Source: Triparma columacea (Eukaryota; Sar; Bolidophyceae; Parmales; Triparmaceae). From it: a stretch of 64,000 bases of DNA. Numbering within the stretch: position 1 is the first letter of the stretch; every line of letters begins with the position of its first letter. The stretch is taken from assembly GCA_030267965.1 (NCBI GenBank), contig BRYA01000098.1, positions 47,106 to 111,105 of the forward strand. The letters are read 5' to 3'. Below, piece by piece: positions 26,601 through 39,792 of the stretch. Under the pieces are notes generated by a model. The model saw only the letters and a list, made by a program, of their open reading frames with translations, had not been told where the DNA came from and searched no databases. The position numbers were made by a program, and so were the translations under genes.

Positions 26601-29600
26601 AATTTGAGAACCCCCTTATTCTGGTCGGTATCTTCTTGTGAGATAGTGAACGTTTCAGCTGCCAAGCAGCAGCTCCCCCCAGTCGAGTCGGGGCATAGGT
26701 AACTGTGCTGTGAGATTTGAAAGGTAAGTCTCTCGTAAGCTTTGCCGTTTGAGTCTTTGTTCGGGAAGTCGGGGTCAAAAGCAAATTGACTGCCTAGGAG
26801 GAATACTGTGTCGCCCGCATCCATTGACTCCGTTACAGTAACGTTTGCTTCGGTGTTTTGAAACAATGGTGGCTCGTTGACATTCAGAACCTGGATGTTG
26901 AAGGACTTCGGCTCGCTCTTTGAAGGGTTTGAAAACACTGTACCATCCTTCGGCTCATCAGTGGCCGCAACTTCAACGTAGTAGAACGACCCTTGCTCAT
27001 AGTCGAGGCTTTGCCCGGCCTTCACTTTAAAGGTACCGTCGGTCTCAACATCAAACTATTTTGAAAAATGGATCGGTGATGGGTTAGAATAGAATTTGTC
27101 TCAAATGTTTGAAATGCACGAAGTGATAACACTCACCATGTCAACTGCCCCTCCGACAATATTATAAACGAAGCCTTGGTAATTTGCATCGCCCTTATTG
27201 TTGTCTTCGTTGTCAGGGTCCGTGGCGTTTATGCCATCCCCTGTGACAAGTCCGCCAGCAGCGTTCTCAAATACTTGTCTTGAAACCTCATCGAAGCCAA
27301 CAGAGGGTTGCTCGTTACAATCTAAGACCTCGACAACAAAATCTCTAGTGTCAGACTTCGAGCCATCCGTCATCTTGAGTTGGAGCGTGTGTGTTTTGGG
27401 CCCAGCCTCGAAATCGAGCTCGCCGCTGAGGTTGAAGAAATATTCAGTACATGTCGTACTTTGACCGCTGATGACGCAATTTTGGTCCTTGGTACCACCG
27501 ATCACAAACGGCACGCTGTTGACAATCTCCATATTGACGTTCTGGTTCACATCGGGATCGTAGATGGTTACACTTCCGACAGGCTCTCCATTTGCTGAAG
27601 GCTTCCTCTCGGCGCCATCAACATAGTAAATTGGCTCCGCACAGTGGGTCTCCATGACTTTGATCCTAGGACTCGGCTCGCCCAAAAACTCAGGTGGCTC
27701 GTTCTCGTCCGTAGCGGCCAAGTTCAGCAGCAAAGGATCCGACCACTCTCCAGCAGCAAAACCGTCAGCATCAGTGACGAAAAGGTTTAATTGGAAGTTC
27801 TTATTAGCTTCATCGCCTTCAAAGTCGAATGGTTTCCCATCAGTAACACTGGCATCAGTAATCCTCTTGACCTTGAGGATGACTCTGGCGTCGCATGCTC
27901 CAGGCTCGCAAGACGTGCAGAAACCGCTAGGCAACACAGTCTCGAGCTCAAAGTCTTCTGAAGTACCACCGTCGAGAGTTTCGAGCTTGTAGCGCAGTGA
28001 TTCGACTTCCGTTCCGAAGCATTCGTCAACATCCTGGTCTGATGCTAGTTTAGTCAGATCTGCAATCTCGTCCCCTGTTTTGGTTGTCCTCGAAGGTTCT
28101 AGCTCGCCTGAAACAGTCTCTGGGAAGGTATAAGATTTACTTGTTCTCGGCTGACCATCTTCACCGTTGTTGAAGACTGGAGGGTCATTGACGTCTTCGA
28201 TCTCAATAAAAATCGGAGGGGACCTAGGAGGGATGGTAGTCTCATTGTTGTCCGTGACCTTGAAGTACAATTTGAAAGTGTAGTCCCCAGCCTCCCGATC
28301 GAAGACAGCGTTACTGCGTAAATTCCCTTCAGAGTCAATGGTGAATAACATTGAATCTTTGTCGTTCTCATCTTCGAAGGAGAAAGTAAGGTCGTCAAGG
28401 TCAAGATCTTCAGCAAGATCCTTCAGTCCTGTTCCATCAGAGGCAACAACCTTTCTCTCATCGCTATCGATCCCGAACTCGTCGAGTTTGACATTTTCTT
28501 TAATCTTGAGTGTGGGGATGGCCTCTGTTGTCCACGTAGGAGCATCGTTCTCGTTCTCAATTTCAACTTGAACCACCAGTTTTGCTTCTTGCCCCTCGTC
28601 ATCTTTCGCAGTGACAGCGACATTGTAGGTGTTGTCAGGACGATTAGCGTCTGGGTCATTCTTGAACTTCATATCATACTTGATGAGGTCCTCCGCACCT
28701 TCTCTAATAAAGAGGATGCCCCCGCAGTTCTTGATGTCAAACAGTTTGTTCCCCGGGTTGCTCACATCGGTTTCGTTAACGCTGAATGTTGTTGAATCGG
28801 CCTCGTCAGGGTCTGTCACGCAATCTTCGAGCGGGCTTCCAAACTCCATAAACTCCCTTGTCCTGCTTACCGCATTCGCCTCCTTCACCTTGAAAAGAAT
28901 TTCCTTCATGTAGCACTTCCCATCCGGGTCACTGGTCTGGGGTAAGTCCCAAACAGGAGGCTCGTTCTTATTGATGATCTTGAGGTGCACGTTGCAGACG
29001 GTGCTGTCTACCACTGGACAGGGCGTGCCCGACCCTGGGTAGCACTTGCTGTCAGAGAAGTTCCCAACGGCGACGACCTCGAGATCTACACCGTGCTTGC
29101 AGTCCTCGTAGTCAAGTTTGCTGACACCCTCTTCATTCTGAATCGTCATGGAACCAGCAGCAGTCAGTCCCGACGGTGAAATGGAGATCTTGTCCTTACT
29201 CAAGGTGCAGGCAATGTCAGAATCGTGCTTTCTCATAGCTTGAATTTTGTACGTGATCATTGCGTTACCACCGCTGTCCAAGTTGACCTTGAGATTATTT
29301 CCATTTTTGATGGTTGGGTTTTTGCCGATCTTGAAGAGCTGATTGGGTTCGTTAAGAGAAGTAGACCCTGAAAGATCGTTTTCCTCCTCGACTACAAGCT
29401 CGGAAGGACAGCCAACGACGGCGCCCGAGCTCGAATCAACTTCCCACGCAAGGAAGGATTCCGGCTTTCCATTGTAACAGTACTTGTCAGCCTCACATTC
29501 TCTTTGCTCCTCTCTGGTCACTTCAAGCCCATCAAGGGGAGCTGAGTAGTAGCCTTGTGTCACGTCCTTCGGCTCAAATGATCCCTCGGGGCAATAAAAG

Positions 29601-32600
29601 GCTGCAGGGAAATTTTGCTCGAGCCCATTTGTGAGCTCACCACATTTGTGTTCTGCAGCCTTTGAACTACCAGATGATTCAGTGGTCCTTTTATGGCAAT
29701 AGTAGCCCTTGAGGCAGGGCAAGCAAGAAGTTGAAGCAGCAAATGCGGCATACTTGCCGTTTTCACATTTTGTGCAATTGCCGCCAGCAACAGACATCTG
29801 CCCTAAACCACAGTCAAGACAAGTTGACTTTCCTTTCTCTGAAGATTTGCCCGCAGCACAGTTAGAGCAAATTTCACTTCCTCCCACTGAATATGTGCCA
29901 GGGATGCAATCCTGGCAGCTTTTTGAGCTGATGATGCCGGTGTATTTACCAGCAACGCAAGAGAGGCAGTTTGAACTCCCCACCTGGTCGCTGTACTTTC
30001 CTGCCAAGCAAGGAGAGCATGATGAAGAACCCGAGGCTGAGTATTTCCCCTTCTCGCAATCATCGCAGCCGTCGAAAGTCGCCTTGCTAATTTTCCCAGA
30101 TGCGCAGTTCGTGCAGACAGAAGCTCCTACTCCTGCGTACTTCCCAGAGTCACATACTCTGCATTCATCAATATCCGAGGAGCGATACTTTCCTGCTTTG
30201 CATTTTTCACAAGACGTGTACAAGCCGGCAACTGCTAAAGAGACTTCACCAGGGGGGCAAGCCTTGCATTCGTCAAAGCCATTGAAGCTGTATGTTCCCT
30301 TCGGGCACTCGTAGCATACATCGCATCCTTCCGAACATTTTGCAGACACAACAGAACACGTTGGTTTGCAACTTTCATATATGCTCGAAGTCGCAGAAAA
30401 CTTTCCAGCGGGGCACATAGAGCACTGTTGACTGTGGTATTTTGTTTGAAGCGGGAGATTTGTGTGTGAGCCGTAGCTAGCAATAGAGAACCACCATCGT
30501 TGCCCATAGGGTTATAGTCGAAATCTTACTTACCTGTTGCCACCACGGGAAGTGAATCCTCCACTACACTTGGTGCAGCCATCATCACCCCCAATGAGAG
30601 CGTATTCGCCAGGTTGGCACTCGACGCAACCATCAGATGTCAAGATACCTGGGCAGGTGGTACACTCTTCGGCCCCCTCAACACTGAACTCATCGCGAGG
30701 GCATGGCTCGCAAACCTGCTTTCCTGTTTCTGGTTGCTTAGTATTTTTCAGGCAGTAAGGGCAATTAACAGCAGCGCCTTGGAAATTTGAAGCCGTTCCT
30801 TTTGCACAGTCGACACAAGCCGTTGCACCGGACGGGCCATTCGCGTACTTTCCCTCAACGCATTTCTCGCATCTGGTCGTACTCGTCGTAACCGTTCCCT
30901 CAGGACAGTCGGTACATGTTTCCCGACCGGTTTCGTCGGCGAACTTGCCAGAAACGCAATTGTCGCATTGAGTCTTCCCGGTGCTTGCGGCGTGCTTGCC
31001 CTCAATACAATTGATACACGTTCCTTGAGGAGCTCCTTCTGACGATTTACCCTTTTCACAAGCTGTGCACTGCGTTCTGTCGCCCGTAGGTTGCATTCCT
31101 ACTCCACAGAATTCGCATTCAGATTTGCCTGTCTCTTCTGCATATTTCCCTCCTGCACAGTCAAGGCAGTCCTCAGGGTGATTGTGGTCGGCAGGATCGG
31201 CATCACCGTCGTCCGGAAGATATTTTCCCGTCGGGCAATTTTCGCATGTTATTTGCATTACAGAACTTTGGTACTTTCCCGCCTGACAGATGTCGCATGT
31301 AGATTTTGCTTCCGAGCTCTGATACTTGCCCTGAGTGGTTGCGAAGAGTGCGAAGAGATCACGGTGGCGCGAGAGCGGTTGGGTTTGTTTCGTGTAAGGT
31401 TGCGGATATTGCAATCAGGGAGGCAATGATGAGGGGGACAGGTAGGGGCATCGCGAAGGCTGGGAACGCTCACCTTTTCACACTGCTTGCAGCCATTGAC
31501 GCAACCAGCAGTCGAATCCTCCTCAAAGCGACACGTAGCTCCTGGAATGGAGTTGTATCTTCCTGACGGACAATTTAGGCAGTCACTGTCGGTGCCCGCC
31601 ATTCGGTATGTTCCGGATGCGCAGCTGGTGCAGTCAGCGGCAGTGGAAGACCCTTCAATACTGTGAAACTTTCCAGCGTCACACAAAGTGCAGTCAGAAC
31701 TTCCCTTGTCAGTCTGGTACTTGCCTATCGCGCAGTTGGTGCAATCTCTTTCTTCGTCGTGATTCGATGCCTCGATGTCAGCGTATCCGTTGTATTTACC
31801 CTCAGCGCACAATTGACAGCTTTCTTGAGCAGCAAGGTCTTGGTATTGCCCCGGAGGGCATACGGCACATGCACTGGAGCCCTCGCCTTGAGCATATTTA
31901 CCCTTGTCGCAACCGAGACACGTTGCAGGACTATCGTGGTTGTACGCGTGCGCTCCGTCGTCTTCCTGGTACTTGCCGCTGGGGCAATTCCTGCACGATT
32001 CCTGACCGGGCTTGGAGTCAGTGTCGGTTATTTCAGAGTACCTATCGTAAAAAGGGATAAAGGGAGGGGGTAGGTGGTAGGGGGGGAGTTAGTTAGTTGA
32101 GGGAAATAGTGTGTAAGATGAGATTGTCAATTGCACTCACTTTCCGATTCCACAAACTTTGCAATCGGTGGGAGAAGTGAGCCCCCCCGAGGTAGGCGCG
32201 ACATCTGAATAAGTTCCTGAGGGACAAATTTGGCAAGAGCCAGCCACATCTACATTGTTGTATTTGCCCATTTCGCATGGCGTACAGTCACTTTGAAGAG
32301 TGGCTCCCGTGTTAGCGAGGTAAAACCCCTTGCCGCACTTTTCGCAAGATTCCCTTGGTTCAGAGCCTTCGGCATACTTTCCAACCTCGCAGGCTTTGCA
32401 ACTTGTTGTGCCAACAGGTACGTAAGATCCTGCCGAGCAAGAATCGCATCCGTCGACACCTTCTGAGGGAGCCTGGGCTGTTTTAGTGCTCGGACTACTG
32501 AATTTCCCTTCGGTACAAGTTAAGCAGCTGTTGCGATCGAAACTTGTGTATTGACCGGCAGCGCAGAATTCGCAGCTAGTCTTAGCAGAGTTACTCTTTG

Positions 32601-33877
32601 TGCCTGCAGGACAAAGTTCGCAAGAAGTTTGTCCTTCTTGGCCTTGGATCTCCCCATCGCCACAAACAAGGCAATCGCCACTGAGTGGTCGTAAAAAGGG
32701 GGGGAGAAAAGAGTGGGGAAGAAGAAAGGGAGGTTAGAATGCATGGCCAGGAATTTAACGTTTTTGTAATGTACTTACGCTGAAGCACTACCGGACACAG
32801 TGCTGTACCTGCCCGTTGCACATAAAATACAATCTCCCCCCTCCCCCTCCTTTTTATCTCTATTTTCAGGAGTCTGGGCTTTGTTGTTGTATCTTCCCGC
32901 CGGGCAGTTGGCGCATTCTAAGACAGGCGAAGCCAAGCGAGAAACGGTTCAGGTGTGGGTGAGAATGACGGCTTTGGTCTGAGAGGGGGGGGGATGCACT
33001 CACCTGTGCTCCTGCCAGCTTCTTCATTGTACTTTCCCGCAGGGCAAATGTCGCAATCAACTTGATTCGTCTGCGTGTTGTACTTTCCGACTTCGCAATT
33101 TTGGCAAGCTGAACTGATGCTGTACTTTCCTGCATCGCAATCAGAACACCCGGTCGAGCCTGATGACGAGAACTTGCCACGAGCACAATCCTCGCACTTC
33201 GTTGCCGATGAAGCACCGGAGTACTTCCCAGCATCACAGTTCTCACAGCTGCTTGTGGCGCTGTATTTCCCCGCCTGGCAGGCGGTGCATGCATTCGATC
33301 CCGTCGTCGAAACAGAGCCTGAAGCACAGTTGCTACAAGCGGTGAACGCGGTCTGACCTTGGTTTGGAGTGAACTTCCCAGCTTGGCAGTTCTCGCAAGA
33401 TCCCTGAGTCGTTCTCGACTGGTACTGACCATTGTGACAGTTGGTGCATCCAGATGCACCAGCTGGTGAATACTTGCCAGCTTCGCATACGGCACAGTCC
33501 GATGCACCGTTCCCGTTGGAAGTGCCTCCGCTGGAATACTTTCCTGCAGCGCACTGAGACGCGTCTGTGCCGGTACTCACATAGCCCGGTTTGGCCCTGC
33601 AGTCGCTACATTTCTTGTAAAAAGTGTCCTGACACTTGCTATAGCATGTATCACAACCACACAAAAAAGCGCAATACCACTTGCAATTACAATTGTACCC
33701 GTTGCAATCGTACTCAGAGCCTAAATAAGGCTCACAGTTAGAGTCGCCATAGTTATTACAGTTGTTACCACAACCAGCATCCCCAGCACCCTGGTTTTTA
33801 CATCCCTTCACAAGTGGTGAAAAGATAGCTGCGAAAAGGGCAAACGCCATAAATGCAACCATTGGCGATAACCTCAT
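17616..33877 (-). CDS. Giant cell-surface protein: cysteine-rich, cadherin and IPT/TIG repeats plus multi-pass membrane domain
   Basis: Nine exons join in phase: 33877-33004, 32917-32779, 32680-32141, 32041-31474, 31330-30534, 30431-27137, 27055-25379, 25258-23774 and 23657-17616. They give about 5138 aa. The order is signal peptide (residues 1-25), then a cysteine-rich segment, then dozens of about 45-residue units of the form CxxCxxGKY (ephrin-receptor/GCC2-GCC3-like) to about residue 1265. About ten cadherin-type repeats (calcium motifs such as DVNEPP and NENDAP) follow at about 1470-2690. Many IPT/TIG repeats (GxNFGP signature) run to about 4300. A second cysteine cluster at about 4310-4510 precedes about nine hydrophobic segments at about 4512-4945 and a charged tail of about 190 residues, inferred cytoplasmic. 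The architecture suggests a calcium-dependent adhesion or mechanosensory receptor at the plasma membrane. I do not recognise the multi-pass domain; a TRP-like channel is one possibility. Its exact function is unknown. Confidence 0.8.
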
Positions 33878-34707
33878 GATGATGTCCTCTGTAAGGGTTT
33901 AATTGGCACAAGTTCTCACACACAGGATTTGTATAGTGTTTGTTGTGGAGATACAAATGTTCCCTTGACGAGGGGTTGCGGCGACAGAACCTTTAGGCTT
34001 ATATCAAACTTAAAACCTAAAGATAACTCGACCGATGTTCAGATTGGGTGTAAATTCCTTTGGAGACTCTTCGGGCCGTACCTAGAGAGATTGGATATTT
34101 TTTGATACATAAAGGTGTGGGGTTAGTGATAATAGAAAAACAAAACGTCCCAAGGGAACACGAAACTCAAAACTTACTCAGTCCACGTTCAACGATGAAG
34201 GGGGTTCAAAGTCTGCGGTAACTGAAGCCAGAAGTTTCCACTCGGTCGGACGGGAGAACCCAGTTTCTTCAAGAAACCCAAACTCTCGGACTCCGATTCC
34301 GAAGTCGAAGCACAAATTTTGACAACTTTCCTGTTTTTCTTTCGTGCTCTCCAGCAGCCCGATGCATAGTGTGCGTATTGTGTGACGACGGTCTCATTTT
34401 GAGATTTCGATCTGTTGGGAGCCTTTTCGTGGGCGCAAATGTTCGATAGGAAGAGACTGTCGGCAGACTCCAAATTTCGAGCGCCAGTTTTGTTGTCAGA
34501 GTTGGGGTCATGTTGGGGGTATTTTGGAAATTTTATGGGATTCATTCATTTCATTCGTTCTCTTATTACTTTGTTGTGTGGTAACTGCTGTGTTTGTACC
34601 ACCATAGACTCTCCTTCACAACAAACACAACTCTCACATCCTTCCTCTCCCTCCCTCCCTCCTTTTGTCTCTTCTTTGTGTCGCAGAACTCAGCCTTTGG
34701 GGGTGGG
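33878..34707. promoter_or_regulatory. Divergent intergenic region between the giant surface gene and CUL3
   Basis: This 830-bp gap holds the upstream regions of both divergent genes. A minus-strand reading frame at 34189-34545 (118 aa, real ATG) has no recognisable domain. The stretch just before CUL3 is pyrimidine-rich and ends in a CAG at about 34684-34686, so a 5' untranslated intron of CUL3 is possible. Confidence 0.4.
34189..34545 (-). CDS. Hypothetical small ORF, 118 aa
   Basis: A reading frame with a true ATG lies in the gap between the giant gene and CUL3. The product is basic in its middle (RARKKNRKVVK) and carries a short SESESES run. I recognise no family. It could be a real small gene, part of an upstream leader, or chance. 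Confidence 0.2.
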   Translation of the reverse strand: MNPIKFPKYPQHDPNSDNKTGARNLESADSLFLSNICAHEKAPNRSKSQNETVVTQYAHYASGCWRARKKNRKVVKICASTSESESESLGFLKKLGSPVRPSGNFWLQLPQTLNPLHR

Positions 34708-37516
34708 ATGGGGGCGAGGGGGGGGGGAGGGGGGGGTGACAAAAGCCAGTCCACCGCTGGGAATGGGAAGAAGAAATTTGTCATCAAGCCTTTCAGATCG
34801 CACTGCCAAATGGATGCCATGCAGGCCAAGGAGATTTGGAGCGGTTTGGCGAGGGCGATCGACGAGATTCACAATCAGGACGCGAGCAAGCTCAGCTTCG
34901 AGGAACTCTATCGTAATGCGTACAATCTAGTTCTTCACAAGCATGGTAAGTGGAGGGTTTTCTCAACTCACCTCCTTCTCTCTTACTGACCCCCCCCTCC
35001 CCACCCACATATTATCCTCCTTTCCCCCAGGCGAGGTACTCTACAGCGGCGTCAAGGCCTCGGTCCAGAAACACCTGGCTGCAGTTGGTGCGAGGGTTGC
35101 ACAGAAGCCAGACTCGGAGATCCTGGCCGAGGTCTCCAAGTGCTGGTGCGACCACCAGCTCAAGATGGTCATGGTAAGGGACAGCATCTGCATGTACATG
35201 GACAGGACGTACGTGTCGCAGAAGAAGGAGAAGCCTGTTTACGAACTCGGGCTACAAATATTTAGGGAGACCATCTGGGAGAAGGAGGAGGTCAGGGGGA
35301 GGCTCCAGCACATTTTGCTTGACAATGTCCTTAAGGAGAGGAACGGCCAGTTGATTGACCGCTCCCTCATGAAGAACGTTCTTGCTATGCTGCTCGAGAT
35401 CGGGCAGGACGGTTCCCAGGTTTACGAGAGGGACTTTGAGAAGCAGTTCTTGCAGTCCACGAAGGACTTTTACAGGTCGGAGAGGTGAGGCTTATGGCGA
35501 GCGAAGTAAACTGCTGAAATGATTTTGCTAGTGGCGGGACACGAGGGGCGCCATTTGCATTAATGCGATGGATGCCGTGAACGAGGCTAGGGATACACTG
35601 TGGATTCTCACTCACTAGGTTGTTACTTGCTCTGACCCAACTCGCCAATTTTCTTTATTGCTCATCGCAGCCTCGACTACCTCTCGAGGAACTCGTGCTC
35701 TGACTACATCAACAAGGCGGAGAGGAGGCTCAACGAGGAACAATCAAGAGTTATCAATTACCTCTCCTCAACGACCGAGTCGAAGCTCATGCAGATTGTA
35801 GAGACGGAGCTCATCCAGCAGCATGCCAAGAACCTCGTGGAAATGGAGAACTCCGGCTGCATTAGCATGCTCATGGACGACAAGACCGAGGACCTCCGAA
35901 ACATGTACGATCTCTTTTGTAGGGTGCCGTCGACGGTGGACGTTCTGAGAGACGCAGTGAGCTCCCACGTCAAGAAGACGGGGAAGGGACTCGTTGCAGA
36001 CCAGGAGAGGGTAAAGGAGCCGCTGGTGTTCGTTACGGGGGTCCTCGCCATGAGGGACAAGTACGATAAGATTATCGAGGTGTCCTTCAGGGCCGAGAAG
36101 AAGGCCGCCAAGAGGTTGAAAGAGGCTTTCGAAACTTTCATCAATGCGGACTCCAGGTCGGCCAATTACCTCGCTGTTTACGTCGATGAGCTCATGAGGA
36201 GTGGCTTGAAGGGCGTGAGCGAAGCGGACGCAGACGAGAGGCTGGACAAGGTGATTGTCATTTTTAGGTACCTTCAGGACAAGGACGTGTTCGAGGTGAG
36301 CGGGTCTTGACGGCGAGGAGATAGTGTTTGAGTACAAGAAACAAAAAAGAAGAGGGTGAAGCCCATCGCACATCATAGCTAACCTCCCGCTTTTGTCGCT
36401 TCGCTCCTCCTCAAGAACTTCTACAAGACACATCTCTCCAAGCGCCTGCTCTCGCAGAAGAGTATTAGCGACGAGTGCGAAAAGAGCATGGTCGCGAAGC
36501 TGAAGGCAGAGTGTGGCTACCAGTACACTTCGAAGCTTGAGGGCATGTTCAACGACATGAGTATCAGTAAGGAATGCATGGATGGCTATAAGAGGGAGGG
36601 GAGGGGCGGCGGTAGCAGTTCGACGGCGAGTGGGGGGGCGAAGGACGTCGAGATCAACGTCGACGTGCTAACTATGGGTTACTGGCCGTCTCAGGGAGCG
36701 CCAATGTGCCAGCTACCGAATGAGGTCCTCTCGGTTATGAAAGGGTTCGAGAACTTCTACCTTACCAAGCACACGGGGAGGAAGTTGGCCTGGCAGACGT
36801 CGCTCGGCACATCCGAGATCAAGGCAGTCTTCGGGGAGAAGAAGCACGAGCTCATAGTCTCGACGTACCAGATGTGCATTCTCATGCTGTTCAACACAGA
36901 GAAGACCCGGACGCTCTCAGAGATCAAGCTGGCCACCGGGATACCGGACGGCGAGCTGAAGCGGCACCTCATATCCCTCTGCACCCCTAAGCACAGGATT
37001 TTAAAGAAGGCGAGCAAGGGGAAGAACATAACGGCTGACGACAGCTTCACCTACAACGCCGAGTTCTCGAGCAAGTACAAGAGGATTAAGGTTCCGCTGG
37101 TCAGCATGAAGGAGACGGTTAAGGACGGGGGGAAGGGGGGGGTACCAAAGGCTGTTGAGGAGGTGAGAGGTGTTCTGGCGGGAGGTTCTGAGAGAAAAAC
37201 AAGCAACGAGCGAGGGGGGGGGATAGAAGTGTTGTTGCTCGTGGCGTTGTGAACTTCAACCTTACACCTTCACGTCCTCCCCTCTCCCTACCACCCCCAG
37301 GATCGCCGGCACTTGCTTGAGGCCGCCATAGTGCGCATCATGAAGTCCCGCAAGGTGATGAAGCACAACGACTTGATCGCCGAGGTTAGCCACCAGCTCA
37401 GCGTCCGCTTCACCCCCGAGCCCGCCAACATCAAGAAGAGGATCGAAAGCCTGATCGAGAGGGAGTATCTGGAAAGGAGCGAGAGCGACAGGAAGGTGTA
37501 CGAGTACTTGGCATAG
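34708..37516 (+). CDS. CUL3: Cullin-3, scaffold of BTB-type ubiquitin ligases
   Basis: Five exons (34708-34945, 35031-35484, 35671-36295, 36416-37162, 37301-37516) join in phase into about 759 aa; animal CUL3 is of similar size. The family signatures run from end to end: N-terminal [12 protein letters not shown] and [19 protein letters not shown], central VEMENSG and [14 protein letters not shown], then the winged-helix C-terminus with the neddylation region IVRIMKSRK and the terminal [16 protein letters not shown]. The close N-terminal match points to CUL3 rather than CUL1, 2 or 4. CUL3 bridges BTB-domain substrate adaptors to the RING protein RBX1 and is activated by NEDD8 on the conserved lysine. 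The start is the first ATG of the exon frame and gives a glycine-rich N-terminus ([10 protein letters not shown]). A Gly/Ser-rich insertion near genomic 36595-36645 is lineage-specific. Confidence 0.96.
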
Positions 37517-37645
37517 TTGGAAGAGGGGAGGGGTGGCTTTTGATGCCGATAATATCAACCAGAGATTGTTTTGGTGGTGCGTTTTCTTCTTTTATTATCG
37601 ACCCCCCCCCCCCCCGCTCTTCATAAAAACTACAGCTACAAAAAA

Positions 37646-39308
37646 TCACATGGCAGGAAATTCCTCGATGAACTCCTGCATAAAATCGTCGCTGACGCTT
37701 CCAAGGTGCCTCAGCACCTCCATCGTCCCATCAACCAGGTCGGCCTCATGATACTTCACCCCCCACTCCTTGCAGAAGGACTCCACGAGCTCGTGGCACT
37801 TGGCGAGGTTGTGACGGGGCATCATGGGGAAGAGGTGGTGGTCGACCTGGTACTGGAGACCGCCGCAGAGCCAGTCGACGAAAAACTGGGGGAACCCGTG
37901 TCCTCCAGTGATGTTGCGGGTGGTGGTGACCTGGAGCTTCCAGAAGTCGGGCCGGGTCTCAGCGTCGTAGGTAGCCATGCCGTTGTGGCCAAGACCGAAG
38001 ACTAGGGCGAGGAAAAGGCCGCAGCTGCGATGAGTGAAGCAGGTGGATTGTGAGTAATGATTATGATGATGATGTGTGTGGTGACCTAGCGTTTTCTCCT
38101 TTTTGTGCTGATGCTTACCTGCAAGTGCAGAGGAAGAAGAGTGCGGTAGAGTACGCGACTCCAAATTTTCCGAAGCCGGTGCAGTAGGCGAGGACCCAGA
38201 GGTGGTGAATGATGATGCCAGAGCGCTCTAGCTTGGGGTACATGATACCCTTGCGCTCAAGCTCGATCTGAGCGTTCTTCGAGGACCCGGCGATGCCAAA
38301 GGCCGTCTTAGCGGATTCGTTGAGCCAGGATATTCTGGCAAGGAGGAGGATGGGGAAGTAGGTGACCGCTTGCCACTTGATGAAGAACTTGGTGAGGGCA
38401 GAGTCCTGCGGGAGGTAAGGGCCGTGAGACAACAAGGTTAGAATTGCAGTTTCTTCGTGGGCGGATAATGGCGAGAATTCAGATCTTACCTTGCCGTCGG
38501 CGCGGTGCTCACGCCATTGCTTCGCCTGCTTGAGGGACCAGGCGAGAAGGGGCATGGTGTCAATGTCAGGGTCCCCGTCAGTCGCGTGGACACTGGAGTT
38601 GTGAAGGTTGGGTACCGCGTGGTGCCCATTGTGCTTGTTCTTCCACCACTGCATGGAGTACCCCTGCATGAGGTTCCCCCAGAAGATGCCACCGAGGTCA
38701 CCGTACTTGCGCTGCTTGAAGACCTGATGGTGGAGGAAGTCGTGAGCGAGCCAGCCACACTGCTGCCAGAAGAGGCCCATGATGAGGGCGGAGGCGACGT
38801 GGACGAGGGGGTTGGAGGAGAGGTACATCATCAGGCAGGCGCAGGCCCACATGGACATGTTGAAAGAACACTTGTAGATGTAGAAAAGCTGGGGATTAGG
38901 AAGGGGGTTAGAAATGTCGCGTATTTATTTTCATGGGACGGGGTATCATTGTAGCCTTTTTAGTGCAGCCTTTCGCGCGCTCACCTTGCTGGACTTGAAC
39001 ATTCCCATCTGGATAAGCTTGCTGCGGAGGCGGCGGTAGCCTCCCTCAAACGCAATCTGCTGCTCATCCTTGTGAGTGACGGAGGTCGTGTCGAGCTCCC
39101 CTATGTAGAACCTGCGCATTGCCATGTGGCTACCAGCGGCGTGGAAGGCTGCGAAGATGTCCGTCATGTCATCGCCAGCATGGGTGAAAATTACCGCACC
39201 CCCAGGGTGTTCATACCAGTCAGACACATCATAGACCTTGTTCTGGTAAACAACCCAGGCATCCTCGGCTGTGGAATGCTCCTTGACCTGAGACCAGGTG
39301 TACTTCAT
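37646..39308 (-). CDS. Cytochrome b5-fused front-end fatty acid desaturase, delta-6-like
   Basis: Four exons (39308-38985, 38888-38490, 38405-38119, 38024-37646) join into 462 aa. Residues 1-90 are a cytochrome b5 domain with the haem motif HPGG (YEHPGGAVIF). The membrane desaturase domain follows with three histidine boxes: HDFLHH, HNGHH and QYQVDHH. The Q replacing the first H of the third box is the hallmark of front-end desaturases. These endoplasmic-reticulum enzymes insert a double bond between an existing one and the carboxyl end, using electrons from the fused b5 domain, in long-chain polyunsaturated fatty acid synthesis. Delta-6 activity is inferred from overall similarity to heterokont enzymes; delta-5 or delta-8 cannot be excluded by eye. 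The gene is convergent with CUL3, leaving 129 bp that include a long C run at 37601-37615. Confidence 0.92.
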
Positions 39309-39792
39309 TGTTTCGGAGCCTTTGAGGTGGTGGAAATGACGAGGGTGCGATGACGAGGTGCAAGGAAATGAGAAGTTTTCATAAAAATAAAAGGAACATG
39401 GATATACAGACATATATATGGGCGGACGTGTCGAAGCTGTATTTTGTCAACATGTGAGACTAATCATTGTAGCTACATCAAGACGAGAAAGGGCATATAT
39501 TTCAAAGAAAGCTATTCCTCGGCTGCTTTGTCAGAGATGACAATTTTACCAGTGGTAGATATGGCCTTTTTGGAGGCAGGATTCGTTCGTGAAGGAATAC
39601 TTAAGTTATATCAGCTATGCGAGATACACTCACCTTTTTTACACATATTGTTTTTGACTTCTGAACAAAATCTGGTTCTCAAAGCGGATGTGATCCGAGG
39701 AAGTCATCAAGCAACATCATTCCTTGAAATCTATTATATCATTTTTATTTTCTGACCCAACACAAAACGTATTTCGAAAAAAATCCAAGCGT
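39309..39792. other. Intergenic region, desaturase promoter side
   Basis: This AT-rich gap upstream of the desaturase and downstream of TFIIE-beta (both on the minus strand) holds no convincing gene. An open frame at 39444-39755 on the plus strand starts with TTG and looks spurious. Confidence 0.5.

Noticed and set aside
39444..39755. Plus-strand frame of 103 codons between desaturase and TFIIE-beta
   Set aside because: It begins with TTG, lies in AT-rich intergenic DNA and matches no family.
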